Positions 43,057 through 52,971 of a stretch of 64,000 nucleotides of DNA are shown here, piece after piece (the stretch's first letter is position 1; every line of letters begins with the position of its first letter). Origin of the DNA: CAZICM01 sp964537685 (GTDB lineage Bacteria > Myxococcota_A > Polyangia > Polyangiales > Polyangiaceae); the NCBI GenBank assembly GCA_964537685.1, contig CAZICM010000032.1, positions 47,470 through 111,469 of the forward strand, written 5' to 3'. A program made the position numbers and the translations under genes. The notes under the pieces were generated by a model that saw nothing but the letters and a program-made list of their open reading frames with translations, ran no database searches and was not told where the DNA came from.

Positions 43057-44753
43057 TTGATCACCAGCACGTCCACAAGGCCGAGCACCCGAAAACGCTG
43101 GCCGACGAGGCGGTTCATGTTGTGTTCCCACTCGACGCGGAAGTTTGCGATTGAGCCCGCGTGGAAACCGGCGCCGAGGACATAGTTAAACGATGTGGCA
43201 TCGCGATCCGGGCGCAGCGGATCATGCCAATTGTAGAGCGATACCCGGGCGCCTGCGTCAAAGCGCCCGCCGTCGAAGAAGCGCCTCGCAGACAAGTCTC
43301 CGCCCGCCCTTCGGCCTTGTTCCCCCATCTGCATCATTCCGCGAAGAGACAAGTTGGTGGCGCCGATGCGGTAGCGGGCCGCGAGATTGGCAAGGCCATC
43401 GTAGGAGGCGGCCGTCTTTCGGTTTTCCTCCGCGCGAGAGAAATCCCGGATGGCGCCCGCGTTTGAGGGATCGAAATAGTTTTGGCCCCGGCAGTCGGCG
43501 TTCAAGCCGGCGGCGGTGCACTGGCCCTGGCCAAAGGTGTCGGGATTGCCTTCGGCGCTCCATCGGCGAACACCGCCGGAAGCTGAAATATCGAAGCGAT
43601 CATTCGCTTTGAAATATCCCCGCCCTGTGAGTGTCGCGATCGGCTGATGGGTAAACCAATTCCAGATGGAGTCCGCATCGAAGGTGGGGACGAAGTAATC
43701 GAAGTCCGCACCGACGGTGACGCGCTTGCCGATATAGGCTTCAAGGCCGCCGAAGAGCGTACCCACGAGCTGGTTGTACAAATCGTAGGAAAACCCAGCT
43801 TTAAGACCGCCGAGATCGGACTTGTTCACATCGAGCGCGTAGCCCAGTCTTTCCTGCGACAAGCGCGATCCGGAAGCCGTTCGATAGCCGCCTTCGGGAT
43901 CGGGGAATTGCTGCGTGATACTGGTGCCTGTGTTGTAGACGCGCCGGTAAGAAAAGCGTCCGTGGATCCAGCTCGGTCCTGCGCTTTCCAGTGCGACGCC
44001 GAATGCGGGCGCCATCTGCGCGAATTGAAACGAAGGGTAGTCGACGAGGTTGGGCAGACTGTCGTTCTGGCCGAAGCCGCTGTGGCTCCCCCGCCAAACG
44101 CCTTGGCGTTCATAGCGCGACGTAGAAAGGAAAAGGCCGCCGCGCTGCTCTAGGCCCCCATAGAGCTCGACCTGCACATAATAGGGCGTTGTCAAACGCA
44201 GAAGGCCGCCGTCAAACGACCAAAATCCAAGCACATCGGTGACGTATTGGCGGCCGACGCGGAAACCGGCCCAGCCCTTCGCGAGATTGCGCCCCTCGAC
44301 ATACGCGTACATCAAATCGAGCGGTGCTTCCTGAAGCCCAGGCACAAATCGGCTTCCGTTTGCGCTGTTGAACTTGGTCTCGGCCGCACCTTCAACATGA
44401 GCGTTGATGCCGAAATCCGCATCGAGGCGAAGGCGCAACACCAGCGAGTAATCCGCCTCGCCGGGCTTGTAGTCACCCTGAATGTTGTACACACCGAGGC
44501 CGACGGTCTGCATCAGGCGCCGCTTGGACAGCACCGTATCGCCCCAAGGATTGGCCACCTCGTAGGCTTGAGCAGCGGTCTCGGCGCTAACCACAAAGTC
44601 TGCCGCGTGGGCATCGGGTGCGGCTGAAAGCGCGGCCAAGCCAAGGGTGGAACTCAACCCCAGAGCTCCAAGCTTCTTGCCTGCGAAATAGCGGTTATGG
44701 TTCTGCCGCACGCAAATGGGCAGCCTAAAAACCTTCAACGGTTCGGCTGGCAT
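43053..44753 (-). CDS. Outer-membrane beta-barrel paired with the multihaem cytochrome
   Basis: 566 residues. Signal peptide ending PDAHA (about residue 50). The rest shows alternating strand patterns with aromatic girdles and Tyr/Gly-rich turns (LVLRLRLDADFGINAHVEG, WIHGRFSYRRVYNTG, KAGFSYDLYNQLVGTLFGG), ending in hydrophobic Val-Leu-Val-Ile-Lys. It resembles diverse porin-like barrels beside multihaem cytochromes; it lacks an N-terminal CXXC of MtrB. Its stop overlaps the cytochrome start, so the two are coupled. It likely forms the sheath through the outer membrane. Confidence 0.8.
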   Translation of the reverse strand: MPAEPLKVFRLPICVRQNHNRYFAGKKLGALGLSSTLGLAALSAAPDAHAADFVVSAETAAQAYEVANPWGDTVLSKRRLMQTVGLGVYNIQGDYKPGEADYSLVLRLRLDADFGINAHVEGAAETKFNSANGSRFVPGLQEAPLDLMYAYVEGRNLAKGWAGFRVGRQYVTDVLGFWSFDGGLLRLTTPYYVQVELYGGLEQRGGLFLSTSRYERQGVWRGSHSGFGQNDSLPNLVDYPSFQFAQMAPAFGVALESAGPSWIHGRFSYRRVYNTGTSITQQFPDPEGGYRTASGSRLSQERLGYALDVNKSDLGGLKAGFSYDLYNQLVGTLFGGLEAYIGKRVTVGADFDYFVPTFDADSIWNWFTHQPIATLTGRGYFKANDRFDISASGGVRRWSAEGNPDTFGQGQCTAAGLNADCRGQNYFDPSNAGAIRDFSRAEENRKTAASYDGLANLAARYRIGATNLSLRGMMQMGEQGRRAGGDLSARRFFDGGRFDAGARVSLYNWHDPLRPDRDATSFNYVLGAGFHAGSIANFRVEWEHNMNRLVGQRFRVLGLVDVLVIK

Positions 44754-44865
44754 AGCGCCGAATCGTCGTCGAACGGTTGTTTCTATGTCAACCGGAACAA
44801 TGTGCCCGCGCCGCTGATAACGAGCCGCCGGCTTGCACGCCTGCAGGATTGGATTGGACAGCCTC

Positions 44866-45651
44866 TCAGGCGTATCCAGCGCTGCCCTTCACGATCTTGC
44901 CGCTATCGCTGACGGTGTATCCCGATGTATCGGCGAGAGCTGAACGCAATTCATCTCGGAGTTCTTCGGGAATCGTCCAACCCCGCTGCATCATTCCTTC
45001 GGCCGTTTTGTTCTTAACGCGAACGGACTCTTCTTCCTTCAGCATCTTCACGACAGGCTTCACCGACTCTTGACCCTTCTGGGCAAAGATCGTTTGCACG
45101 GCGTGAAATCGTACAGTTTCGTTCACATCTTCCAGGAAGCGCTCTACAGCGTCCCGCACGTCATCGCTGACAATTTCCTCCAAGGCGATGATGAGCTGGA
45201 TTTTGGGTTCGACGTTGCGCGCGTACTCGGTATCAAAGCGATCGAGCAAATCGAGGAGTTCGTCTTTGTATTCTTCGTCGGCCAGCAAAGTCCGCAGGAC
45301 CTTCAGCGGCAGCGTGAGCACCTCTGCCTTCACACAGAAGTCCACGACTGCGGGAACCACATCCACGCCCGCCGCAACGATGGCTGAAAAAGCGATGTCC
45401 TTCTCCTCTTGATCGGTAATGGATGGATCGATCGAGAAGGTGAATCGCTTGAGCAGTGCGGCCGCCGCTTCTGGGGATTTCATTTCGGCCAGCGCTTGAA
45501 TCGCTTCCAGACGATCGTAATTCTGGGCGCGCTTATCTCCGGCTACCTTGGCGAGTGCCGCGATCTTTTTGTCCACCGGTTTTTCAGGCTGCGTTGACGC
45601 AGCCTGCGGCGTATTGCTTTTTCCTTTGCGCAAAAAATCAAAAATGCCCAA
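44866..45651 (-). CDS. HEAT-repeat protein
   Basis: 261 residues, soluble, starting MGIFDFLRKGK. Helical repeats of HEAT type can be recognised from about residue 40 on (DRLEAIQALAEMKSPEAAAALLKRF; LPLKVLRTLLADEE; IQLIIALEEI; VRFHAVQTIFAQKG). No signal or catalytic motif. HEAT proteins are adaptors. It is followed on the same strand by the barrel gene at 43053, and so could belong with the cytochrome genes. Confidence 0.7.
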   Translation of the reverse strand: MGIFDFLRKGKSNTPQAASTQPEKPVDKKIAALAKVAGDKRAQNYDRLEAIQALAEMKSPEAAAALLKRFTFSIDPSITDQEEKDIAFSAIVAAGVDVVPAVVDFCVKAEVLTLPLKVLRTLLADEEYKDELLDLLDRFDTEYARNVEPKIQLIIALEEIVSDDVRDAVERFLEDVNETVRFHAVQTIFAQKGQESVKPVVKMLKEEESVRVKNKTAEGMMQRGWTIPEELRDELRSALADTSGYTVSDSGKIVKGSAGYA

Positions 45652-45778
45652 GGCTCCTCCTTCGACGAAGCAAACAAGCGGTGTGCGAGCCGTAAACGCG
45701 AAAACCCCAACCGCACGAAGAACGCGGGCTTTGTTGAAATGGATTCGGTTGGATTGAAATAAAAGAGGTGAAAACGAA

Positions 45779-46795
45779 CTACTCGTTCGTCTTGATTTCG
45801 GTGGGCAACTGAACGCTGACGCTGACCGTGATCATGCTGTTGAACTGGAACTCACGATCGTCTGCATTCACGGCCGTATCCGGGAACTCCTTGCCATTTC
45901 CTCCGCCGTGGTTGTCAAATCCAGACGTGTTCCATGCAAAGGGTAATCCGCGCCACTCCACACCAAAGCCCAGGAAAGGCAGGGCATTGGGATAGAAGTT
46001 CAGTCCCAGGCCAAAGGTCGGCGCGAAGGCAATGCGGCTCTCCAGTTCAAACGAGTTCGAGCACGCAGAAATGCCATCGCTGTTTTGCTCCTCATCGAAA
46101 CCGCAGGTCTTGCGCTCCTGCACGCCGATGATGGCCGGACCTACGAAAATGCTCACGTCTGCGTCGACGAACAAGCTTGCAAACAAGGCCAATTTGCCGC
46201 GGAAGGGCACCAGCGTAATCTGCGGAGCCGCCACCCATTGAATCCGGGCAAGCTGATCATCCACCAGGTTTCCAGTCCGTTCCGAGGTCTCGTTGCCATC
46301 TACGTCCAGGTTTGAGCCGGGCCGCGTGAGGTTTACGCTTGTCAGCCGGCAGGCTTTGGAAGATGCGCGATTCGAGCAATCGCGGTTGTCGATCGCCTTC
46401 GCTTGCAGCTCATCCGTCAATCCGGTTGCGTATTGGAAGCCGTAACCGCCCCAAATACCCAGCCCGAGATAATCGGTGGGATGCCAAGTCACCCGCAGGC
46501 CAGGCATGATGGTGCGCTGGTACTCGTCGAGAAGCGTGAACGAAACGTTCGGCGCGATTTCGATGCGCTTTTCGCGATGGAGACGCAGCTTGCGCACGGC
46601 GGGAGCGCCGGCCAGAGGGCCGGTGATTTGAATTTCCTGCGCGTTCGCCTCGGCGCTAAACGCCGTCAGCGCAACGCCTACAAGGCCGGCGATAGCGCCT
46701 AATTTTGCGAGCCGGCCGTAGGAGCAAAGGTTATTGACGAATCGACGCATCTTTTTTGACCCTTGTGACTCCGTCAGTGTCTCTGTCTTCGCCAT
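45779..46795 (-). CDS. Outer-membrane beta-barrel (GltA/GltB-like candidate)
   Basis: 338 residues from the ATG at 46795; the ATG at 46750 would give a cleaner signal (MRRFVNN to SAEANA), and a GTG at 46840 is also possible. The mature start reads EIQITGPLAGAPAVRKLRL, then strands such as ITLVPFRGKLALFASLFVDADV and FLGFGVEWRG, a barrel pattern seen in myxobacterial outer-membrane proteins. It lies 48 bases after the other barrel gene (46844), so the two form a pair. The pairing and later TPR genes suggest gliding-machinery barrels GltA/GltB; that is inference. Confidence 0.6.
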   Translation of the reverse strand: MAKTETLTESQGSKKMRRFVNNLCSYGRLAKLGAIAGLVGVALTAFSAEANAQEIQITGPLAGAPAVRKLRLHREKRIEIAPNVSFTLLDEYQRTIMPGLRVTWHPTDYLGLGIWGGYGFQYATGLTDELQAKAIDNRDCSNRASSKACRLTSVNLTRPGSNLDVDGNETSERTGNLVDDQLARIQWVAAPQITLVPFRGKLALFASLFVDADVSIFVGPAIIGVQERKTCGFDEEQNSDGISACSNSFELESRIAFAPTFGLGLNFYPNALPFLGFGVEWRGLPFAWNTSGFDNHGGGNGKEFPDTAVNADDREFQFNSMITVSVSVQLPTEIKTNE

Positions 46796-46843
46796 TGTCT
46801 TCACGATAGTCCTTCGTGCGTTAGCCCAAGGCTTGCGCACTGC

Positions 46844-47809
46844 TCACTTCGGCAGCCGATACTCCCAAGAGAACGGCAAGAAGACGGAAAACCCAACCTG
46901 AGCCTGAACGTTGTTGGTGAAGCTCGTTCCTTCGGCCAGCCATGTGGTGGAGTCCTGAGCGCGCGGCTTACCGTCGTTGCCCAGGCCCTCTTCGATTTTG
47001 GGGTTCTCCAGTTTGTCGAAGAAGATGTAATCGCTGATCTCAAACATGGCGGCGAACCAGCGATTGAAGAAGATGCGTAAACCGCCTCCGACGTGAATCG
47101 ACACCTTCGGCACGAAATCAAACGTGCGGTTATCAGGATCGATGACGGCGATCGGGCGCGTTGAAATCGCACCAACACCCGCGAGCGCATACACATCGTA
47201 GTGGAAGATAAAGTCGCTGAAGCCGGCGAATTTGCCGTAGGCGGGCACATACGTGAAGTTCGCGTTCGCGTTCCACGCATATTCCGTCACGGGCTCGCCA
47301 ACGCGGGCCGCGCGGCTCGTTTGAAAGTTGAAGTTGGAGTTTGCGTTAAGGCCGGCGTAGAAGTTGCCGTTTATGCCAACTGCAAGCACGTTGGTGATGT
47401 AGTAATTCACGGCCAAGCCCGGGCCTGGATGGCCTACGAACTGGTCGTTCATTGTGATGCCCCAATACGGGTTGATCTCGAAGCGCTGCCTTCGTAGCGC
47501 GTAGATCTGCTGCACGGCGTACATCTCACCGCTCACATCCCGCTTAGCTGCCTTCTCCATGTCGATGGTTGGGCATGCTGCGGGATCGATCTTGCAGATG
47601 TCTCCCAGCCCGGACTCATCTCCGCCGTCGGGAGTTGCGGATGTGTCCGGTCCTTCGACCGGAGCGTCCGCCGGCTTTTCACCCTCAGCGGGTTCATCGA
47701 GATTTATTTCTTTGGGTTGGGCTTGTTTCTGCTGTGCGGACACCGATGCCGGAATCGCCAGCAGCGCCGCCGCCACAAGAAGCCCTACGCGAGCCTGATT
47801 CATCGCCAT
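46844..47809 (-). CDS. Outer-membrane beta-barrel (GltA/GltB-like candidate)
   Basis: 321 residues. Signal peptide ending SVSAQ (about residue 25), then a Pro/Glu/Asp-rich linker carrying PKEINLDEP (32-40), a conserved Cys pair (CKIDPAAC), and a barrel part from about residue 105: RRQRFEINPYWGITM, LAVNYYITNVLAVGINGN, SIHVGGGLRIFFNRWFAAMFEISDY. The pattern fits the myxobacterial outer-membrane barrel family. The short motif resembles PREIQLDEP of the exported TPR protein at 55887, so both may bind the same partner. Confidence 0.65.
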   Translation of the reverse strand: MAMNQARVGLLVAAALLAIPASVSAQQKQAQPKEINLDEPAEGEKPADAPVEGPDTSATPDGGDESGLGDICKIDPAACPTIDMEKAAKRDVSGEMYAVQQIYALRRQRFEINPYWGITMNDQFVGHPGPGLAVNYYITNVLAVGINGNFYAGLNANSNFNFQTSRAARVGEPVTEYAWNANANFTYVPAYGKFAGFSDFIFHYDVYALAGVGAISTRPIAVIDPDNRTFDFVPKVSIHVGGGLRIFFNRWFAAMFEISDYIFFDKLENPKIEEGLGNDGKPRAQDSTTWLAEGTSFTNNVQAQVGFSVFLPFSWEYRLPK

Positions 47810-48164
47810 CCCTTCCGAAGTCCGTGCGATGCGAGCGTTGTACGCCCCAGTAGTACCGCTTCTAACTGCTTGAATTTACTAAGAAAAATCGAATTACTGC
47901 CAAGCGCGGAGCACTATATCACGCTGAAATTCCGCGGATCAACAACCAAATCCAAAACTTTTTCCGAGGCGCCTAGACAAGGTGTTTCCAGGCGAACTTG
48001 GCCGCGTTTTTTGTTGGTTGTTTGGTTGGCTGATGGATGTGCTGCCGATGCGTCTGCGCTTTGGAAGCGTCTTCAGATTTTGAAGGGCCGGCACATTTGC
48101 TGAATGGGGAGATTGGGATTTGCCGGCCCCGTTTGAGATCGACGGGATCGCGTGCTTGCGGGCG
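47810..48164. other. 355-base intergenic stretch with an inverted repeat
   Basis: No gene is supported. GGGCCGGCA (48085-48093) pairs with TGCCGGCCC (48121-48129) across a 27-base spacer; a shorter dyad CTTCAGATTTTGAAG lies at 48071-48085. They follow the ftsY stop, so the first could end ftsY transcription, but no T-run is present on the minus strand. The other end must hold the promoter of the barrel pair; no consensus was seen. Confidence 0.4.
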
Positions 48165-49568
48165 CTAAGCAGCAGCTTCGGTCGTGTTTTCGCCCTGGCC
48201 AAGCAAGGCTTCGGCAAACTCGCCCGGATCGAAATCGCGCAAATCGTCCGCGCGCTCGCCGATACCGATGTAGCGCACGGGGACACTGTGTTCTGCGCTG
48301 ATGCCAATCACGATGCCGCCCTTTGCGGTGCCGTCCAGTTTCGTGAGCACAATGCCCGAAATGGGCAGTGCCTCTTTGAACATTGCAGCCTGCTGCATCG
48401 CGTTTTGACCGTTCGTTGCATCAAGCACGAGCAGCGTCTCATGAGGCGCCCCATCGATGGCTTTTGTCATGGTGCGGGCGACCTTGGTGAGCTCCTCCAT
48501 GAGATTGGTTTTTGTGTGTAAACGCCCCGCCGTATCGCAGAGCACCACATCCGCGCCGATCTCCTTCGCCTTCTGAATCGCGTCGAAAATCACCGCGCCC
48601 GGATTCGCTCCATCCTTGCCGCTCACAACCTCGCAGCCAACGCGCTTGCCCCATGCCTGAAGCTGCTGAACCGCTGCTGCGCGGAATGTGTCGCCCGCGG
48701 CGAGCACAACCTTTTTGCCATGCGATTGCAGCCTCGTAGCAAGCTTCCCGATGGTTGTTGTTTTGCCCACGCCGTTGACGCCCACAACCATGACAACTGT
48801 TGGCTGGGCATTCAGCTTGAGGCCGCCGCCTCCGCCCGCGCTCACCAGTTTTTGAATGCGCTCGCGCAGCAAATCCCAAACGCGGTCGGGCTCGGTGACT
48901 TGCTTCTTCTTTACGGCTTCGCGCACTTCTGCAAGCAAAAGCTCGGTCGTCTTCACGCCGACGTCCGACGTAAGAAGCACTTCTTCAAGCTGCTCGACAA
49001 GAGCCGGATCGAGTTCTTTTCTGCCGGAGAACAGCGCCTTCAAGCGGCCGAAAAAGCCTTCGCTCTCGCGTGTTTTTGCGAGCCCCTTGCGCAATCCCTC
49101 CACATCCCGCTTGCGCGGCGGGATAGGCGTCGGAGCACCTTTTGCAGGTTGAACGCGCGCAGCAGGCGGTGCCGCTTCGGCTTCGGTCCGCTGAGCTGCG
49201 GGAGCCGCCGCTTCTTTAGGAACCGGCGCTTCCTGTGCTGCGGCGGGAGCGGCTTGAGCTTCAGGTTTTGGCTCTTTAGGAGCTTCCGGTTCCTTTTTGA
49301 CCGGGGGTTCCGCTGCCGGTTTCGCGGTGGCTTTAGGAGCCCGTGCTTCGGCGGCCTTATCAGGCTTTGCCGCTGCATCGCGCGACGGCGTTTCCGCCGC
49401 TTTTCCCGGTGCTTTCGGTTGAGTTTTCTCCGGTTCAGCAGGCTTCGCCGGAAGCTTTTTTTGATCTGCAGGTGGTTCGACAGGCTTAGGCGCGGGCTTC
49501 CTCAAAAAGAGGAACGCGAGCACGGCCACAACCACGAGCCCGATGACAATCAGAACGGTGGTATCCAC
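48165..49568 (-). CDS. ftsY: Signal recognition particle receptor FtsY
   Basis: 467 residues. N-terminal membrane helix (VLIVIGLVVVAVLAFLFLR, about 5-23), then a Pro/Ala/Lys/Glu-rich linker to about residue 150, then the helical N domain and GTPase G domain: GVNGVGKTTTIGKLA (about 265-279), DTAGR and TKLDGTAKGG, plus the insertion loop typical of SRP GTPases. Docks the SRP-ribosome complex at the membrane. The transmembrane anchor and long acidic linker are typical of this lineage. Confidence 0.96.
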   Translation of the reverse strand: MDTTVLIVIGLVVVAVLAFLFLRKPAPKPVEPPADQKKLPAKPAEPEKTQPKAPGKAAETPSRDAAAKPDKAAEARAPKATAKPAAEPPVKKEPEAPKEPKPEAQAAPAAAQEAPVPKEAAAPAAQRTEAEAAPPAARVQPAKGAPTPIPPRKRDVEGLRKGLAKTRESEGFFGRLKALFSGRKELDPALVEQLEEVLLTSDVGVKTTELLLAEVREAVKKKQVTEPDRVWDLLRERIQKLVSAGGGGGLKLNAQPTVVMVVGVNGVGKTTTIGKLATRLQSHGKKVVLAAGDTFRAAAVQQLQAWGKRVGCEVVSGKDGANPGAVIFDAIQKAKEIGADVVLCDTAGRLHTKTNLMEELTKVARTMTKAIDGAPHETLLVLDATNGQNAMQQAAMFKEALPISGIVLTKLDGTAKGGIVIGISAEHSVPVRYIGIGERADDLRDFDPGEFAEALLGQGENTTEAAA

Positions 49569-49803
49569 GATGGGTTCTCCAAGGAGGCGTGGCGACTATA
49601 TGAGACACGCCCCGAACGTCAACGTTCGCCCGCATAGCTCGGATGAATCGCTGCGCGGGATGGGTTTGAAGTCCCATCGCAGATTACGCTCCAGCAGGGA
49701 TTCGTGGTCGGTTTTGTGAGGCGTTGAGGCGCAAATGCCGCCCAACAGTCCAAAAGGCCCAGATGCCCTGACAGAGGCGGGGGAGGGGAAGGCCGGTCTA
49801 CAT

Positions 49804-51591
49804 TCACGGCGTGCGGGGGCCGGCTTTAGGTTCGCCGTTACGCACTTGCTGCTCGGTGCTTTCGTCGATGCTTCCCGCGCCGAAAGCAAGCTGCTCGATT
49901 TGCTGTGCCCAGTTTTCAATTTCGGGCGCATTCGAGCGGGCGGCGACACGCCGGACATGGCCGGGGGTAGGTTCGGGAGGACCGTCGAAAGGCTGCCCGT
50001 GTCTGCGTGCCCATTTGACCAAGCGCTCTAGCAGAACGCGGCGCCTGGTGACGATGGCAACCGCGAGAACGCTGGGGGGCGGAAGCGGCTGCTGATGCGT
50101 GCTGTGCGCCGGCGATTCGACGAGCAGCCGCGCTCCATTTGGGATGCTGCTGCTTTCGGGCTTAAGCGTAAACATCCCGGCTTCATCGGTCGTTGCATGG
50201 GCGACAACGCCATCGCCTTCAAACGATGGCACAACAATAGAAAGTTTCGCTCCATAGATCGGCGTTCCCTCGTGCGCATCGGTGACGGTGCCTCTCCACT
50301 CTGCCGGTCCAGAAGAAGCCGCGACGACTTGCACGCCTGCGCGCCCGGAAAGCGGTGCGGGAACGGAATCAGCGCTCTTTGCGCGTGCCGGTTTTGGTGC
50401 TCTGCGCCACGAGGCGAGCACCCACGCCATGACAGCGAGCACAACCACCGTAAGCAAAATTTGGCGGGCAAAGCCGGGGCCTGCGATAGGCAGCTCGACC
50501 CGCAGCTCTGGCCCCGGCTGCCACCAAGGCGCCGACGACACATAGCGAAGAGTTAAGGGGACAGTACCCGTCCGTTCGCTTGGAAATGAAACAATGACGC
50601 GCGCCTTGCCATTATCGACGGCTCCCGTGCCTACGCTTTCATTGCCGCGCAGCGCCTCGACAACACCGTCGGACACAGCACCTCTTGACGACGTGACATC
50701 GAGAAAAATGGGCGCCCCGTCTTCGGGATCGGCTTTTTCAATAGGCTGCGCGAGTGCGAGGCGGACTTCGGATCGGCGCACCACAGAAGTCGCTGCGGTG
50801 GCCCGCGCGAGATCGGCAGAGCCCTCGAACCGCAGGCGGAGCTCACCAGGCCCAGGGCCTGCGAGCGATGCCGTCTTCACATCGAAACGCGCTTTGCCGT
50901 CGCCTCCCGTTGTGGCCTTGGCGATATTCCGATCGCTTTCGTCGTCCAGAAAAATGGTGAGCCCTTCGCGCTTGGTTTGAGCGTTGATAGGCAACTCACC
51001 GCGCTCAACGCGCAACGAAGCCGTTACGGGAACGGACTCGCGATCCAGATCGAGAACGTCGACATTCGGTTCAAAGCGAAGCAGTGCCCTGGCCGCCTGA
51101 ACTTCGGTACTGTCGAATGAAATTTGAAGCTCCGCGCCATCGTAAAACTTCGAGCCTGGCACATGCAGCAACAGCTTTGGGCTTTGCAGCGGCAGATCGC
51201 CTCGGAGGCAAAATTCACCGCGCTCATCTGTATCGACGAGATACTCCGACTTGTTGGGTGAACGGTTGACCTGAAACCCATGAAGCCTTTTGTCGCAGAG
51301 GCTTGCCTTGGGAAGCGTCTCCGTTGAACGGCTGCCGTCTGCACCCATCGGCTGAACCGAGACCGCCGCTGTCGTAATGGGAACACCGGCATCGTCGCTG
51401 ATGGCGCCGCGTATCGTAAAACCCCGGGCGTCCCGATTTGCGATGGCCTCGATTCGCGCGCTTCCCTTGACTTGAATCCGGATCGCAGTTCCGTCGGACG
51501 GGTTATCGGCGCGCGCAGGCTGCGCATGAAGAGCCGCGCACAGCATCGACGCCGCGATAGAAATCCGCACTGGAAAACGAGAGCAATGCAT
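49804..51591 (-). CDS. Exported protein with regulatory-like beta domains and a membrane helix
   Basis: 595 residues from the ATG at 51591 (signal peptide MHCSRFPVRISIAASMLCAA); an ATG at 51672 is possible. Several beta-sandwich repeats of carboxypeptidase-regulatory or Ig-like type (RGFTIRGAISDDAGVPITTA; then ATTDEAGMFTLKPESS). A membrane helix near residue 387-407 (QILLTVVVLAVMAWVLASW) separates an outer half from the C-terminal part, which contains another beta domain and an Arg-rich tail. No catalytic motif. Role unknown; it lies alone between ftsY and the HEAT gene. Confidence 0.65.
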   Translation of the reverse strand: MHCSRFPVRISIAASMLCAALHAQPARADNPSDGTAIRIQVKGSARIEAIANRDARGFTIRGAISDDAGVPITTAAVSVQPMGADGSRSTETLPKASLCDKRLHGFQVNRSPNKSEYLVDTDERGEFCLRGDLPLQSPKLLLHVPGSKFYDGAELQISFDSTEVQAARALLRFEPNVDVLDLDRESVPVTASLRVERGELPINAQTKREGLTIFLDDESDRNIAKATTGGDGKARFDVKTASLAGPGPGELRLRFEGSADLARATAATSVVRRSEVRLALAQPIEKADPEDGAPIFLDVTSSRGAVSDGVVEALRGNESVGTGAVDNGKARVIVSFPSERTGTVPLTLRYVSSAPWWQPGPELRVELPIAGPGFARQILLTVVVLAVMAWVLASWRRAPKPARAKSADSVPAPLSGRAGVQVVAASSGPAEWRGTVTDAHEGTPIYGAKLSIVVPSFEGDGVVAHATTDEAGMFTLKPESSSIPNGARLLVESPAHSTHQQPLPPPSVLAVAIVTRRRVLLERLVKWARRHGQPFDGPPEPTPGHVRRVAARSNAPEIENWAQQIEQLAFGAGSIDESTEQQVRNGEPKAGPRTP

Positions 51592-51958
51592 CACAAAAGC
51601 CAGCCTGCGGTCTGCACCGTTGGATTCTCGCGAACCCGTAAATAAATCGGATGAGCCAGGGGTGCTTATCATCAGGGCAATTGAAGGAACTATGGGACTG
51701 TTTTGTGCGTGTTCATGCTGCGTTGGCGTAAAAGCGCCCGCCCAATTTTATTTTCGCAGATGTTGAAGCGAACAGAGCGGGCAGGCGTCGAAGCCTTATT
51801 CCCACGCCTGGCTGTTCTATCTGATTGAGTTTCAAGACCGCACCACGCTGTTGTTATTCGTTCAGGCATGCTCGCCGAAATTTTGCGCAGCGGCATTGGG
51901 AATTGAGACGCATGCATGAGAATGGCAATTGCGGGCTGGCATTTGGGCAGGAGTTTTT

Positions 51959-52810
51959 ATGTCGTGTAATCTGGGCGGTAACATGCGGAAAAAGCTTACA
52001 TCGTTGGCAGCTTTGGCTGTTGCGGCGGCAGCGCTGCTTTCATCTCCTCGCGATGCCTCGGCTGACCCGAGAACAGCCTTCTTGCTCGAACAGCTCAAAA
52101 GCGACGACTACCGTGTCCGCACGCAGGCAGCGCTCGCGCTGGGAGCCTCGGGCGACGAGGCAGCCGTTCAGCCGCTGTGCGGTGCTCTGAAAGATTCGAA
52201 AGCCTCTGTGAAAGCGGCTGCCGCTTCGGCGCTGGGCAAGCTGGGCAAAGCTTCTGGGCTGGCTTGTTTAGAAGCCGCTTCAGCCAAGGAGTTCACGCCC
52301 ACGGTCAAGTCCCAGATGAAGACCGCCATCGACGAACTCAAGGCGGCAACGACACCTCTGGGCCTCCAAAAGCCGCCTCCGCCCGGTAAAGACTCGAAGT
52401 ACTACGTTGCGATAGAGGTCACGAATAAAACCTCGCGGCCCAACACTGAAATCGAGCCCCTGATTCGCGCGGCCACGCAGGCCAAGCTCCTCAGCCAGAA
52501 GGGGTATGCCGTGGCTCCCAAAGGGGAGACCACAGTGGCGGGCGGACAAATCGTGAAGTCGAAGAACCTCAAGGGTTTCTTGCTGATCGCGACCGTTGAT
52601 CCGCCGGTCTACGATGCCGGAGGCAATCTAAAACAGGTCGTGCGCGTCACGGTTTGGTCCTATCCGGGCAAGGCACTCAAGGGCGAATTCGCTCTAAAAC
52701 TCACGCAGAGCAATACCGCGAAAGGCGACAAAAACGCTGAAGACAATCTCATGAAACTGAGCGTCGAAAGCGCCATCGATAATTTCTTTAAGGCTGCTGA
52801 CACGCTCTAG
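51959..52810 (+). CDS. Exported HEAT-repeat protein
   Basis: 283 residues from the ATG at 51959, preceded by AGGAG with 5 bases spacing; ATG at 51983 (MRKKLTSLAALAVAA) gives the signal peptide directly. The mature protein begins with two HEAT-type repeats (YRVRTQAALALGASGDEAAV; ASVKAAAASALGKLGKASG). A C-terminal domain (about 145-280) has beta-rich sequence (YYVAIEVTNKTSRPNTEIE; FLLIATVDPPVYDAGG) of unknown family. Probably periplasmic. Confidence 0.7.
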   Translation: MSCNLGGNMRKKLTSLAALAVAAAALLSSPRDASADPRTAFLLEQLKSDDYRVRTQAALALGASGDEAAVQPLCGALKDSKASVKAAAASALGKLGKASGLACLEAASAKEFTPTVKSQMKTAIDELKAATTPLGLQKPPPPGKDSKYYVAIEVTNKTSRPNTEIEPLIRAATQAKLLSQKGYAVAPKGETTVAGGQIVKSKNLKGFLLIATVDPPVYDAGGNLKQVVRVTVWSYPGKALKGEFALKLTQSNTAKGDKNAEDNLMKLSVESAIDNFFKAADTL

Positions 52811-52971
52811 CGGACTTACTCGCCCCGCTCGCGCATCATCCCTCCCTAAAATACCTTTGGCGATTCCGGGCGAATCCTATTCGGCCTAGAAGTTGAATCT
52901 CAGCCTTCGCGTCCCGTAACCTGGCCAAGCCCGAAATGACGGGGCGGGCGAGTTCAACCCACGAGGCCATC

